Assembly (NCBI GenBank): GCA_003260075.1
Contig: QLIY01000060.1
Span: 186,001 to 250,000 of the forward strand
DNA from: Phallusia mammillata
Lineage: Eukaryota > Chordata > Ascidiacea > Phlebobranchia > Ascidiidae
Length of the DNA: 64,000 nt
Direction of reading: 5' to 3'
Shown here: piece after piece, positions 37,301 to 52,300 of the stretch
How positions within the stretch are numbered: the stretch's first letter is position 1
Layout: each line of letters opens with the position of its first letter
Made by a program: the position numbers and the translations under genes
Notes under the pieces: model-generated
Databases searched by the model: none
Told to the model about the DNA's origin: nothing
What the model saw: the letters and a program-made list of their open reading frames with translations, nothing else

Positions 37301-40300
37301 AGGATTATTTAAGTATGGATTAAAAGAAAGTAAAAATAGCTTGTGTTGGGCCAAATGCCTTATCTGTAATAATGTTGTCTTTTTTACTAGGGGGGGGGGG
37401 TCTTTTTTACTAGAAATATTTTTTTGTCTGTTTGATGACTTGCGTCACATGCATGTAATATTTTTTTTTATCATTCGTTGGTTCCAGTGGTTAAAATGTT
37501 GGCTCCTAAACAGCTATAATATTCTTTCCACTTTTTGTTTACACCAAACTTACACAGTTTCTTTGTATATGTTATGTTGCAAATGCAGTTGGTTTGTTAA
37601 CTACTGTTTTTTTCCTTACAATGTTTGCACAACACCTAACAAAACCAGATCAAACAATTAATTTGAATATATCTGTTTACATTGAAGTCACTCACCTATG
37701 TCTAAAGAGAAATTGTTGTTATTGTTTTTTTTTTGCTGAATTTCAAAGACTTTGCATAGAAACAGCCCTTTCTAAAGTATGGCCAAATTTAGAAATGCTT
37801 AAACAACCTTCTCAAAAAATGCTCTATATGAGGAAAACATAAATATTTTTTTTCTTTATACCAGGTAACTGATAGGTACATGATTGAATCAGTTATGCTC
37901 ATCTATCAATTTTGGGTTACTACTACAGAACAATTGAAAAGTGAGACCGTCACAACTATTCGCATGCATATTGATGATAATGCTGGAACTATTCCACCAT
38001 TTGGTATTTCTGTGTCAGGTATGTGTTTGTTGCGGGGGGGGGGCTATGTTTTTTCTTTATACCAGGTAACTGATAGGTACATGATTGAATCAGCTATGAT
38101 CATCTATCCATTTTGGGTTACTACTACAGAACAATTGGAAAGTGAGACCGTCACAACTATTCGCATGCATATTGATGATAATGATAGAACTATTCCACCA
38201 TTTGGTATTTCTGTGTCAGGTATGTGTTTGTTGCTGTTGCAACGTAGTGGATATTATTTGTCTGTTAACTTTTTTGCCTGTTTTAGCTATTTGCTCTGAA
38301 TTTTGTTATTCTGGACACGCGGCAACAGAGCATGAAATTATTTTGGATTGGTCAGACCCTGGAAATGTACCACTATCAACTTTTGTCGCCCAACCTATAG
38401 GAGCTTTTTGGTACACCACTGAATTTAATGGGTGTCTTGCCCAACTGCCAACAAACACATGGCAAAATGTGACTGTAACTGCAATGGGAGGAATCACTGA
38501 GGGCAAGTTCGAAAACAGACTGGCAACAAGTAAGAGGTGTTGTTTTACTGTTTTAGAGATGAAACAACATGATTGTCAGCTTGTAAGCAGATGGTTACTA
38601 TGCCACCCACCAACCATATTGGTAGCATGTCAGTTAGTGGGGGGGGGGTTTGTTTAACTGTTAGAGATGAAACAACATGATTGTCAGCTTGTAAGCATAT
38701 GGTTACTATGCCACCCACCAACCATATTGGTAGCATGTCAGTTAGTTCTTCATTTTTTAGCAATATTAGTCGTCAGTGCAATCATCAGTCACTGTTGAAA
38801 GTTGCACTTATAACGTTTTTTTTGTAACTTTTGCAGAGCCTGGAAAAATGAACTCTCCATTTCTTATCTCTGCAACTCCTGAAACTGCTACTATTGGTTG
38901 GCCTCTGTACACAGAAGGAGATGTCCTTATCCACACCTACTATGTGAACTGGAATGGGCAAACAATTTCCAGTGCTGGAATGTCAGCAGTGATCACCTCA
39001 CTTCTGCCCAACTCGATTCAAACTGTAACTGTACAAGCAGTTAACTCTGCTGGGGCTGGCAGGGAGTCAGACCAATTGACTGTAATATCAGGTAAATGTT
39101 GTTTTAGGGCTGAACCTCTAATGATTATTGGTACTCAAAGGTTAATATTGTTATTAACTTAATAAACTGATAAAAAAGTGACAAAAACACACAGTAAGTT
39201 CATTGTAAGAAATCAGTTTAGTATTATGGGCTGTTGGATATAAAACATCGCTGGTGCTCTAATACAACACAAATGTAAAGTATATTTATAGTAATAGCTT
39301 ATATAAAGTGTATAAGCTGTTACCACCTCTTATGCTTTCAAACCAATCCGTGATGATGCTTTACTGCACCACGCAAACTTTCCCCATCTCAGAATTTTTG
39401 TCTGGGGGGGGGGGATAATACAACAAAAATGTAAAGTATATTTGTAGTAACAGCTTATATAAAGTGCTGTTACCACCTCTTATGCTTTGAAACCAATCTG
39501 TGATGGTGCTTTACTGCACCACGCAAACTTTCCCCATCTCAGAATTTTTGTCTGTCTGATAAAGGCTAAAACCGATAAATGCAAAAATGCTGAATATTGC
39601 AACTGATAATTATGATCTTGTTGACTTTTACTGTATGTAAGTGCAAAGACTAAATGTAACTTGAGTTTTCAGCTGCTGAGGCTGAAACTTAGACTAAATC
39701 AGACTCAATTACAAACTAATACAATATGATTGGGTAAATAACTTGATTGGAAGCTAACATCCTGTTGTTAAAAAGTTTCAATGTATACTATTTTTTGACA
39801 GCTTGTGAACAAGCTTATTCCAGTTGACATGGTTTATTTTACTTGGTAAAATTTGCAATTTTATATGTTTATAATGATATTTTGCTATGTTACAGCACCA
39901 ACTGCCTTTTTGAAAATCAGAAGTATACAGTGCCCTGACACAACATCAATAGTGGTAGAATATGATGATGTTATCAATGATGGAAATGTTCGTTCACTGG
40001 TGTATGGTGAAATCTGCTGGTGTTATGATCTTGATGACATACAAACTGAAAACATAACTGGTTTAACACATACACTAACTGGTTTACTACCTGGCAGGCG
40101 TGTTGTAGTATTTACCAACGCAATTTATGATGATGGGTTTGTTGCAAGAAGTCCAAACACAATTGTCCAGCCAGGTAAAGAGCATGTTTGTGCAATTGCA
40201 GTTGACAGATGCATCAAAGGTCCTTATTTCTGTCCATCATTTAAGATGTTACACCTTGTGTTTTCCATTTACTTTGAATCGTTTGCATATGATGAGCCTA

Positions 40301-43300
40301 CAAAATGTTTAACACCTATATATGTCTACCTAGCCTGTGATATAAATTACTTCCTCATGTTTTTTGAAACACCAAGGCATGACTACATTAAAACACATTT
40401 GTTTTTGTTTACATAAGCAGAGAGTAACATACTTAGGAACAGGGGGGGGGGACAATATGACTGGGTAAATAACTTAATTGGGAGCTGGCATCTTGTTGAC
40501 TCCCTTAAAAAGTTTCAAAGTTTACTATTTTTTTGACAGCCTGTAAACAATCCCATTCCAGTTCTTGACATGGTTTATTTTACTTTGTGAAAATTGCAAT
40601 TTTACATGTTTACAATGATGTTTTGTTATGTTGCAGCGCCAACTGCCTTTTTGGAAATCAGAAGTATAGAGTGCCCTGACACAACATCAATAGTGGTAGA
40701 ATATAATGATGTTGTCAATGATGGAGACGTTCGGTTGCTGGTGTATGGTAAAATCTGCTGGTGTTATGATCTTGATGACATACAAACTGAAAACATAACT
40801 GGTCTAACACATGCACTAACTGGTTTACTACCTGGAAGACGTGTGGTGGTTTTTACTAAAGCAATCTATGATGATGGGTTTGTTGCAAGAGGTCCAAACA
40901 CGATTGTCCAGCCAGGTAATAGCATTTTTGTGCAATTGCAATTGACAGATGCATCAAAGGTCCTTATTTCACCAACCAACACCAGTGTGTTCATATTTTT
41001 AGGGTATAAATTACAGTTGTAGAGAGAGAGAGACAATTTGTTATAATAACCTATTTACCTCAATAATAACCCATTTACTCTTTTTACCGGAGTACACATT
41101 GATAAATACTTTTAGCAATGGATTTAATTGATAATATTTAGATTGCTCTTATGATGTCTTAAGCTGTTCGTTTAAGATGCTACTGCCTGTGTTTTCTATT
41201 TAATGGGAATCATTTGGATGTGATGAGCATAAAAAGTGTTTGACACCCATTTTTGTCTAACTAGCCTGTGATATAGATTACTGCTTTATGTTTTTTAAAA
41301 CACCAAGGCGTGACTGCATAAATTTGTCTTCTTGTAGCAAGTGAACGGTGGTTTTGCACTCTTTTGCTAGATCATTAGCATTTTTGCCATTTATAGAATT
41401 TTTTTAGGTGGACATATATTTTTTCAGTCCACCCTTCAAATGTAGCTTTCTAAGCATCTAAAACATCCTAATTATGCAGCAGTGGGTTCAAATTAGGTTT
41501 AAACGATGTTCAAAGATTAGCTGTGTGAACATTGGAATTTTATAGATTAATAATGTGAACAAAACATTTGGATTTCACAGGATTACTTTTCGTGAACAAG
41601 TCAGAAAAGGGAATATGTTAATGAATAAACTGCTGACCTAATAGTAATCTGTCTAGTTTTACTAATGTTCTTCTGATTTTCAGTTGCCTTTGCACCATCA
41701 TCTGCTCCAACACTTGTGACTGCAGAAATGCGACAAGCCATTATTGCTTGGGAACCTTACAATGAACCTGGTGATATTGTGCCAGACGAATATGTTATCA
41801 CTTGGTCAGATGGTTTAGATTCTGGTTCAATGACTGTCTCAGCCCAAACCACAGATTTTACATTTACTTTGCCAAATTTGTTACCCAACTATAACTACTT
41901 GGTTACTTTGCAAGTGAAAACAAAGGAATGTTTGAGTCCTATCTCTCCTGCCTTAACAGTCACAACCTGTAAGTAACTGTAGGTAAAGACTACTATGTTT
42001 TCTGAATACCTGGGGTATAACATGTCAATTCTGTCAAGAAGTCGTAAAATATAAACCTTTTTTTTCTCTTGTAACAGCTGTTTCTCACAATTTAGAAAAA
42101 ATGCTTTCAGTTTAGCCTCTATAGTCCAGCAGCTGCACCCTGCATGTCTGTGGTTGTTCTTGTTTCTCTTTCTTAGTTTAATATATTTCATGTATGTTTT
42201 TAGTGCCTGGACCAGCTGCCGACCCAATGCAAATACTTGTTGGAGAATCAGAAGTTTCAGTTGGCTGGAGTGAGCCAGTGGGGGGTTCAGCTCGATTAAT
42301 CACCAGTTATTTAGTGCAACGATCCTTTGGACCGCAACAGGAAAATTTTACCACTGATAACACAACTTTTACTCAGCAATTTAATAATCTCGTACCCAAT
42401 ACAGCATACCCTTTTACAATTACAACCATTTATAGTGATGGATATACAACACAAACAGCTGTCTTTTATGCAGGGACCCGTAAGTTAATAGTTATATAAG
42501 TTCAAAACAATTTAGTGCTTTTGAAGCCTATTACATATTTTAGCTACTAATTTAATATTTCAGTTTACAGTTTTGCGACTAAATTAAATCATTCTCAGCC
42601 TGGATTATATTTTTATTACTGTACTGGTGCGAGTGTAGTGAGTTTACTGCTGTTTAAATGTTACTCTTGATAGCAAAAAACTTTGTATTTGGGAAATTGC
42701 ACCATTTCACAAAGACAGGTTTTTAATGCAAAAACAAACTTTGCTCAAAATTGTAAAGTTACATTTACTTTTTAGTAGAAAGAAGGAAATTTTTTCTATA
42801 ACTTAAACTTTTGTTTTGCAGAACCACTTCGACCAGATGATTGGGCATCTTCACCAACTCAAACAACATTGACTGTTTCCTATAGCTTTAATAACACTGG
42901 AAATCTACCAGTCAGATTTTCCTATGGATTGGGTGCTAACCCATCTTACATGACTGAAGATCTTAGTTTTCAATTTGACAACCTAATCCCTAACAGTCTG
43001 ATAACGTTTGTTTTATTTGCTGAAAATGATTATGGACAAAGTGGTAGGCTTAATGGTTTTGGCGAAACATGTAAGTACCCCACGCTTGACTGTTTTAATT
43101 TTGTTTTAATATTTGTGTATTATATGGGGACATTTTATGAAGCATAATTACAAGAATATTTTGCAGCCATAAAAAAGCATTACAATACTTTTGCACAACA
43201 CAATGCTTGCAAACATGAAATAGGGGGGGGGGTCATCATTGCTTGGGAACCTTACAATGAACCTGGTGATATTGTACCAGACGAATATATGATCAGTTGG

Positions 43301-46300
43301 TCAGATGGTTTAGATTCTGCTTCAATGACTGTCTCAGCACAAACCACAGATTTTACATTTACATTGTCAAATTTGTTACCCAACTATAACTACTTTGTTA
43401 CTTTGCAAGTGAAAACAAAGGAATGTTTGAGTCCAATGTCTCCCTCCCTAACAGTCACAACCTGTAAGTATCTGTAGGTAAAAATTACTGTTACCTGAAA
43501 TTATAAAAACAAAACATGTCAATTCTGATCCCAGTAATGAATTTATGTTCATCAATTCTATACATTTAGGATTAGTGTCGAAAAGATAATCAAATGTAAA
43601 CCTTTTTTTCTCTTATATATAACAGTTGTTTCTCACATTTAGGAAATATAAAATGCTTTCAGTATTGCCTCCATAGTCCAGCAGTTGCACCCTACATGTC
43701 TGTAGTTGCTTTTGTTTCTCTTTGTTAGTTTAATAAATTCCATGTATGTTTTTAGTGCCTGAACCAGCTTCCGACCCAATGCAAATACAGGTTGGAGAAT
43801 CAGAACTTTTAGTTGGCTGGAGTGAGCCAGTGGGGGGTTCAGCTCGATTAATCAGCGGCTATTTTGTGCAACGATCCTTTGGACAGCAAAATTTTAACAC
43901 TGATAACACAACTTTTACTCAGCAATTTAGCAATCTAGAACCCAATACAGCATACCCTTTTACAATTACAGCCATTTATAGTGATGGATATCAAACTCAA
44001 ACAGCTGTATTTTATGCCGGGACCCGTAAGTTAACATATATAACTTCAAAACAATTTAGTGCTTTTGAAGCCTATTACATATTTTAGCTACTAATTTCAT
44101 ATGTCTTTTTACAGTTTTGCGACTAATTTAAATGATTCTCACCCTGGATTATATTTTTATTACTGTACTGGTGCGAGTGAAAATGTAGCAAGTTTACTGC
44201 TGTTTTAGTGTTTCTCTTGATAGAAAAAAACTTTGTATTTGGTAAATTGTTGTACCATTATACAAAGACAGGTTTTTAATGCAAAAACAAAGTTTTCTCA
44301 AAGTTGTTAAGTTAAACTTACTCCTCTAAGTAGTAAGAAGGGTATTTTTTTCTATAACTTGCATTCTTGTTTTGCAGAACCACTTCGACCAGATGATTGG
44401 ACATCTTCACCAACTCAAACAACATTGACTGTTTCCTATAGCTTTAATAACACTGGAAATCTACCAGTCAGATTTTCCTATGGATTGGGTGCTAACCCAT
44501 CTTACATGACTGAAGATCTTAGTTTTCAATTTGACAACCTAATCCCTAACAGTCTGATAACGTTTGTTTTATTTGCTGAAAATGATTATGGACAAAGTGG
44601 TTGGCTTAATGGTTTTGGCGAAACATGTAAGTACCCCACGCTTGACTGTTTTAATTTTGTTTTAATATTTGTGTATTATATGGGGACATTTTATGAAGCA
44701 TAATTACAAGAATATTTTGCAGCCATAAAAAAGCATTACAATACTTTTGCACAACACATTGCTTGCAAACATGAAATAACCATTGTTTTTGGTTTACATT
44801 TTAAAGTCATATTTCTGAATTTCAGTGCCCCCATCTCCAACTAATTTATCAGCTATTTCAAGTTATGATCAAATTGAATTGATGTGGGCTTTACCTCAGC
44901 ATGGTTCTGTTCTTTCCCATCAATTTGAGGTCACCTATGATGAACTAACTGCACCAAATGGGGTCCAAAGCTTGTTTGTAGATACACTTTCTACAATCAT
45001 AGTTTCTTTAGAATCCAACACCTACTACTGGTTTCAAGTCTTGGCACATTGGCAGGATAATTCAATAACTTACTCTGAAAATATGACCTTTCTAACAAGT
45101 AAAGAAATATTGTTTATCTTTTATCTCTAGGACACTTTCCTTCTGTAATAATCATTTAGAGAAAAAAAACATAAAGTTGTGTGTTTTCCTTAATTCAGAC
45201 CTTTGTTGTTTAGAATTGTCCTTTCATGTAATGGTTTATTGCAAATAATTATGTGACAAGTCTCTTTAAGCAGAATTTCTCATGGAAAATTTAATCATAA
45301 TTGATTTGTAGTTTTAACTAAGCACAAAACTTACATTTTAATTATTACTTACCAATAAAATGTATGTAAAGCACAGGACTTACCCATTCCTTTCCAAAAA
45401 CTTATTGGCTGCTTACATGATAAAATTACCCAAGTCCCTTTAATGGGTAGAATGAAAAAATAACATGAAAAATTGGCCACAAAGTGTTTAAAGTGTAATT
45501 GTTACCTTTCTCATCCCACAGTATAAGTGGTATTTTTGTGAGATTTACTTATAATATCACAAAGAAAATTGGTAATTAAATTGTGTTAAAACTACTTTTA
45601 TTCGGCATACAAAATATAAATGTGGAAAAATTTTAGTGAAAACGGATGCCGATTGAACATAATTTTTCTTTTTTTTTACAAAAAGCCATAATGTGTCGCA
45701 TTATGGTCAATAAGTTTGAAACATATTTTTGTAGCTCCAGACTTTTTTGCTGGACCGGATCTTAAAAACAAAACTCAATCTTCTCTCACTCTTCAATGGG
45801 ATGACCAACCTGGTGATGGTGATATAACTTACACTTTTTCTGTGGATGGTGTAGTGGAATTAAGTGACAGCCACCAGCGTGAGGTCACCATTACTGGTTA
45901 TTCTTCTAACTATCTTGTTTCTGATATGCTTGTTACTGCCTGTAATGATGCAGGGTGTCAAGATTCTGCTGTTAAAGAATTTTCAACAGGTGAGACCAAA
46001 TATAAACCATGGGTCAGCAACATTTCACATAACACATGTCAGTTGACATGTTTTGTAAAAATGTTATTATTAACAAGCAATATTATAATTTAGTAATAAT
46101 TCTGTCAAAATGTACTTTTGTATGAAAACTGAAGCTACTTGGTGTGCCATAAAAAGGCAAACCATGGAGCAGATGGGACCCTTAAAGTGAACTGGGTTGT
46201 AGACCCTTAGAGTAAACTGTGCTTTGGATACCAATAATAGGCACTATAATTAGCCTTTATCCAAAATATTGGCATGGAACGTTTTGTAATGTTTGTGTCT

Positions 46301-49300
46301 GATCTTAAGAAAATTGTAAAGCATTTTTTATGTCTATGTTTATTGTCATTAACAATGAGCTCGGAAAAATATATTGTTACATTTTGAATGAAACTATTAG
46401 CCTATACTTAGGATTGAAAAACATTTACCTTTTGTGCTGGTATATTAAAAATAAACTTGTATTGCCTCACAGATCCTGGTTCACCTGTATTCAATGATGT
46501 GATTGAACATACCTCAAGTACTTTAACTATCTCCTGGGATCCCCCAACCGGAAATGCCTATACTCCCACTGGATATAGGGTTCAATACATTGGTGGAGCA
46601 ATTTCACTGTCAGATACAGTTTTTCAACTAACTGGGTTGTCACCAGGCCTTGAGTTCACCTTTGAAATATTTGCAATATTTGCCACTGTACCAGAGACTT
46701 CTGTCCTAGAAACTGGGTGCACATGTAAGTATTTGCTCACAACAGATGTGCATTTTTTTGTTTTTTCTATTTGGTTACTGTTAGTCATTTGGCATCTACT
46801 GCATGTCAAACTTGCTGAAGCTACATAGAGCTTTTATATTTTTAATTTTAAAAGTGAACTAACTACACTGACCCTCAAAACAAATCACAGCCTTTACCTT
46901 TTGTGAGAAGCCTAAAACACACCTTTTTTGATTTTAAAACTTTTTTGTCATTTTCTAAACCAGCATTGCGCATGACATTCATCTTGTCCAAACATCAGTT
47001 ATAGATTAATTTCTTTTCCTAGAGTAATTCACATTGTTATATCAGTTATAGACTTAACAAGCTCTCTATATTTTTGTACTATACCAGTGCAGTTATGTAG
47101 TCTGAAAATTGTTGAATTATTTCTTTTCAGTGCCTGGACCTCCCCTAAACCTCATGCAAACTGGTTCAACTTCCAACTCTGTTACAATGCAATGGCAAGA
47201 TCCCCCATCATGCTCCAATATTCAATATTTTACAGTAAATGGTCGTCTTGCAAGTGCTCGTCCATACAGCTTGAGCAATATTGGTTCTAACAACGCATTC
47301 AATGTTGAAGTTATTGCATTTACGAATGATGGTGCCAGTGATTCAGCTAGTTTAATAATGACCACATGTAAGTGAACATGTTTTAGTTTGGTTGTTTTGA
47401 TATGCCTTATTCTGGTTTATTGAAACACAAGTGGGATGGGCACACTGATATTTCTATTTAAAGAATAGTTTGTTTGCTTTTTTTTCAGGATCTAGGAAAG
47501 GAGTAATTTTAAAACTTTTTTGATTGCCTTTTATATGGGTTTAGCTATCTTTGCAGTTATAACATTTCAGCTCTGTGTCAAAAAATGGATTTTTGGGGCA
47601 TCTGAGTGTTTTGTTGTGAATTCCAACATATGATTCCCTTTTTAAATGACTGTTGTATTCATGTTTGTTGTTTTAATTATTCATTCTTGTCTTACAGTGC
47701 CTGGTGCATTGAATGTGTCATATAGTGGCGTTACTTTGAGTACCGTTGACCTTACAATGACTCTGGGTGGTCCAGCATTGGGTACTTATGATTTTGATTA
47801 CTATATGATAACTGGTGGTGGCGAATTTAACACATCCAGTGATCAGTTTACAGTAACAGGATTAGCACCAACATCAGTGTACAATATTAAAGTAGAGGCT
47901 GTGTATGATGGTCTGGATTCAAATCCAATGAAAACTGTTGAAGTGCATACGAGTAAGTTACGTAGGTTTTTCATTACCTAACCCCTTTAAGTACAGTTTG
48001 GCATCCTTCAATGTTTAACAAAGCTCAAAGATTCCTTTCTTTTTCAAAACTTTCATAGCTCTTAGCTGTGCTTACATGATTACAGCACTTCCTTCTAAGC
48101 ATTTAAACAAATTTGGATTTTTGTTTTAGATCCAGCTTCACCTCGAAATGTGAACTATTTAATCATAAGTCCCACCATTGTAAATATTACCTGGGAAAAG
48201 CCTGATGGAGGAAATGACATATTTGAGTATGAAATTAATTGGGGAACCCTCCCATGGCAAACAGCTTTAACAGAGGAAGTGGAGTATCAAATTACTGACA
48301 TAAAGCCAAATTCTCTGTTTACCCTTTCTGTTACCACCAAAAATAATGAGGACACTCCATCTGTTCCTACAAGCATACAGATGATAACAGGTAGAAATAA
48401 AGTTTTATGTATTTAATTATGGGTCCCCTTCCCTGAAGGGGACACATATTGTTTTTGTCCGTATTTTTTTTNNNNNNNNNNNNNNNNNNNNNNNNNNNNN
48501 NNNNNNNNNNNNNNNNNNNNNNNNNNNNNNNNNNNNNNNNNNNNNNNNNNNNNNNNNNNNNNNNNNNNNNNNNNNNNNNNNNNNNNNNNNNNNNNNNNNN
48601 NNNNNNNNNNNNNNNNNNNNNNNNNNNNNNNNNNNNNNNNNNNNNNNNNNNNNNNNNNNNNNNNNNNNNNNNNNNNNNNNNNNNNNNNNNNNNNNNNNNN
48701 NNNNNNNNNNNNNNNNNNNNNNNNNNNNNNNNNNNNNNNNNNNNNNNNNAAAACAGTGTCAAAAGGTCATTAAACGGTCGTTTTTGCGAAACAAAGTTAA
48801 GTGAAAAACAAGTTGTTATGTATACCTTTGTAGCAAACGACTTTTTTATATAGTGTCTAATACAACAGTTAAGGCTTTCTAGGAAAATTTAAAAACTGAA
48901 CTTGAACCACAATATCAAGGTCAAAGCAAGAGATTAAATAGAAAGTATTTTCCCCGATCTTTTTTCACCGATTTTTTGTAATTATATGACAATAATGATG
49001 CTAAAAGAATACGGAAAAGAACTTTTAAAGTTAAGTTTATGCTTTGTGAAAAATTTGTCCTTAAGAATATAAAAATAACCGCCACATAGGTTTACCGTAA
49101 ATCCGCATAAACACGCGTGTGGGGACCCATTCGTTTTTGCTTGCAAAAACAATCATGTATGTAGATAAAATTGTGTATAGTGTAGTAAATTGGTAAATAT
49201 CGTATAGAATATATAAAATGGAAGTATATCAGAAAGCCACTTGTCTAGTTTTATTTTGTTTTCTTTCAGCAATTTTGATTTTTGATTTGAAGTAATGCAG

Positions 49301-52300
49301 TTGGGTTTGAATTGGTTAAATTGCTTTTTCTTTAAGCGTGTGACTTTTTCCTGTCAAAAAAGGCTTTTTTACATTAGTCATGGTCAAGAAAACTGGCCCA
49401 GATTGTTTGTACTATAGAATAAACCGACTAAAAGTGTCATGTATAGATAGTGACATAAGTTTTGTAAAGTTGAGCCAAAAAAATCTTGACCTGTCTTAAA
49501 TGTTTGGTTTTCTTTTAAAAAAACTTTAGTCACCAAGGTTTTTATTTGTTTTAGATCCTTTGCCAGCTGATTATGAAGCTTTAATCTGTACAACTGATTT
49601 TGTTATGGTATCTTTTGAATACCCCTCAAATCAAGGCACACTCCGACCTACTATTCATGGCTATACTATATGTGATGATATTAATCCATGTGTTAATACA
49701 ACAAGCAGCACCTTCAACTTTACAATGCTCAATGCTGCTACTGAGCTTAACATTTCTCTTACGACCATTTACAACTTGGGTTTTACTGAAACTGTGATGT
49801 TTGAAGCCACATCTGTACTTACAATCATAACAAGTAAGTTGCACATGTGCCACTACCTAAGTATTTAAAGTATTTGTTTTGACATCTTGCAGAACATGAA
49901 TACAGTAGATTATTTTATTTAACCCCATCCTAAAAAAATTAAAACCAACAAGCACAAGCTTTGGTTGTTGAAATAATATCATAATGATCTGTCAACTAAT
50001 TTTCTCTCAAAAACTTGGCATGTATTATTTTTAGTTCTATGTAATTCGTTGTTTATACCAATGCCAACAACTTTTTTAGGTATTTGCCTTTGATCTTTAT
50101 GCTGCCATTTGTCACACATCAATCAAAAATCAGAACAAATATTTTGTTCATGTAAAATTAAACTCATTTTTCAGGACCTGAGGCACCAACTATTGCTGGA
50201 GTAAATAAGCTTCTGACTTATGATGTCGCGGTTGTTGATGTAAACGCACCAATAGGAGGCGATGCTGTATATGGTTATGTTGTGAATTACACCACAGATT
50301 TAATGACACATCAAGAAAGTGAAGAGGGCCCCTTTGTATTAAGTGTAACCCTCAATGGCCTTCAATCAAATACAATGTATTCCATATCAGCAGCAGCAAT
50401 TAATGATTGTGGTGAAGGGGCCTTTTCTTCTGAGTTTACCTACATAACAGGTAAAACTTGATTTTGACATGATTTTTTTCTCACTTAATATTTTATTGAC
50501 AATTGCACATCTTACAAAGTTTCTGTCAAACTGTTACAACTTCTGGGGCATACTTGTTAATGGAATGTTCAGTTGTAAAGCAAAAAACAACATTTTTTAC
50601 AATACTTGCTGGAAGTTCTCATAAATTCTGAGTGCACATAAGTTATAATTGCAATTTGAAGTTATTCCAGCAACCAGAAAAGATAACTAATGCTGTACTT
50701 TCATAAATTGTATTTATATTTGCTTGTCTGCTTTTAAATCATTGTCTTTTCTTCGAAAATATTGCATCTTTCAATTTTTTCATTTACATTTGAATTTTGC
50801 AGAACCAAAGCCAGTAACAGAAGTAACACAGAACATGGTTTCAACAACCTCTACAGGACTCCTAATTACAGTTCCAGCACAAGATGGAGCTGTGCGAACT
50901 TTGGCTGGTTTTGAAATATTTGTTGATGGTGTTAGTGTCGGATTTTCTTCAAATTCGCAACGCACATTGACTGGACTTGTTTCCAACACCAAATATGATG
51001 TTACTGTGTCTTCAACATATACTGACCCAGCTGGTGTGCTTTCACCTTCTTTTGTTGAATCAGGAAATTTTGTTATTCGTACAAGTAAGTGACACAAAGT
51101 TTGAAGTTTTTGACATCATGGTTATGCTACACTTTGTTAGCATCAGATGAATTGTCTAACATAACATTTTTTCTGTCATGCGTTTAAATGACTGTGAACT
51201 TTGCGTAAAAATTATCTAGATTAGGAAAATATATGGTTAATAGTCTATTATTTTCATGCTTACGTTACGTAGATCTATGGTTTTTACTAGTGATGTACCG
51301 AACCCGACTAAAAAGGTTCGGGCCGAAACCGAATATTCGGCCATGAGGCCCAATAATTTCGGCTGAATCAGGCCGAACCTAAAATCCCTGTTTCTTTGGA
51401 TGTTTTCAACAGAACCTTGTGTTGTTGATGCGAGTGAACTCAACTCCGACAAATTAAATCACTTTTACAATGCGTAAGCTTTGCTAAACATCTAATATTT
51501 TGCAGACAACGTGGCTCGTATTTTATAGATACAACAAATAGTCAGTTCCTGATGTTTCGTATGGGCGAAAATGAAACTTAAGGCCTAAATTCAATGCAAT
51601 AAAAAAGTTCGGTTTCGGCCCGAACTTTTTTAAAAATTCGAAACACTGGAAAACAGCGGATTCGGCCGAAATGTTTCGGCCAACCGAAACTTCGGTGCAT
51701 CACTAGTTTTTACCTACTGTGGTGCAGAACACCAGTGAGTCCTACAAGTATATTGAGTGGTATTACCTTTGAAACCAGACATAAAAATGCTACATAACAG
51801 TACAGAAACACTAGTGCCACAGTATCTGGGAAATAGCTGCAAAAACCCTGCAGCTGAAAATATGCTGTTGTAAGAATATGTACGACACAATATAAAAATA
51901 AGAATTATTTATGCAAATTATTTCAACAAAATTTGTTATCAAAAGCATTCACATTGATCCTGTTGAAGTTGCCAGTAACTTTTTTGGCAACTTTTTGTAT
52001 TGTCGGCCTGTAGCACAGAAATTTCAGATGTTTAATTTTTCTTGTTTGTTTTCAGTACCTTCTGCTCCAATAGCACTGACGTTGTCACTCCCAGGACCAG
52101 ATTCATTTATAGTTGACTGGGTCAAGCCTCCAGGTGGTTATGCAATCACTGGCTATGAGGTTCAGTATGCCACTGAACCCACATTTATGGCTCCCGATTC
52201 CTATAATACTACTCTATTCCCCAATTATGTTGTTAACTTGACCAGCAACACTGCATATTATTGTAGAATTGTTGCCAGCAACCAAGAGGGATCTGGTGAC

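Larger units (their letters stand above)
37390..43232. repeat. poly-G junction runs in gene B
   Basis: Runs of 10-12 G at 37390-37400, 38034-38043, 38639-38648, 39404-39414, 40442-40451 and 43223-43232. Earlier ones are at 33184-33195, 33568-33578, 35814-35823, 36583-36593 and 37064-37073. At most of them the sequence after the run restarts a copy of what preceded it. Confidence 0.85.

Noticed and set aside
37272..37842. Two overlapping open frames of 129 and 82 codons
   Set aside because: They lie in the intron between exons 7 and 8 of gene B, AT-rich with no motif.
48367..48853. Long open frames across 48472-48749
   Set aside because: The span is N bases translated as unknown residues.
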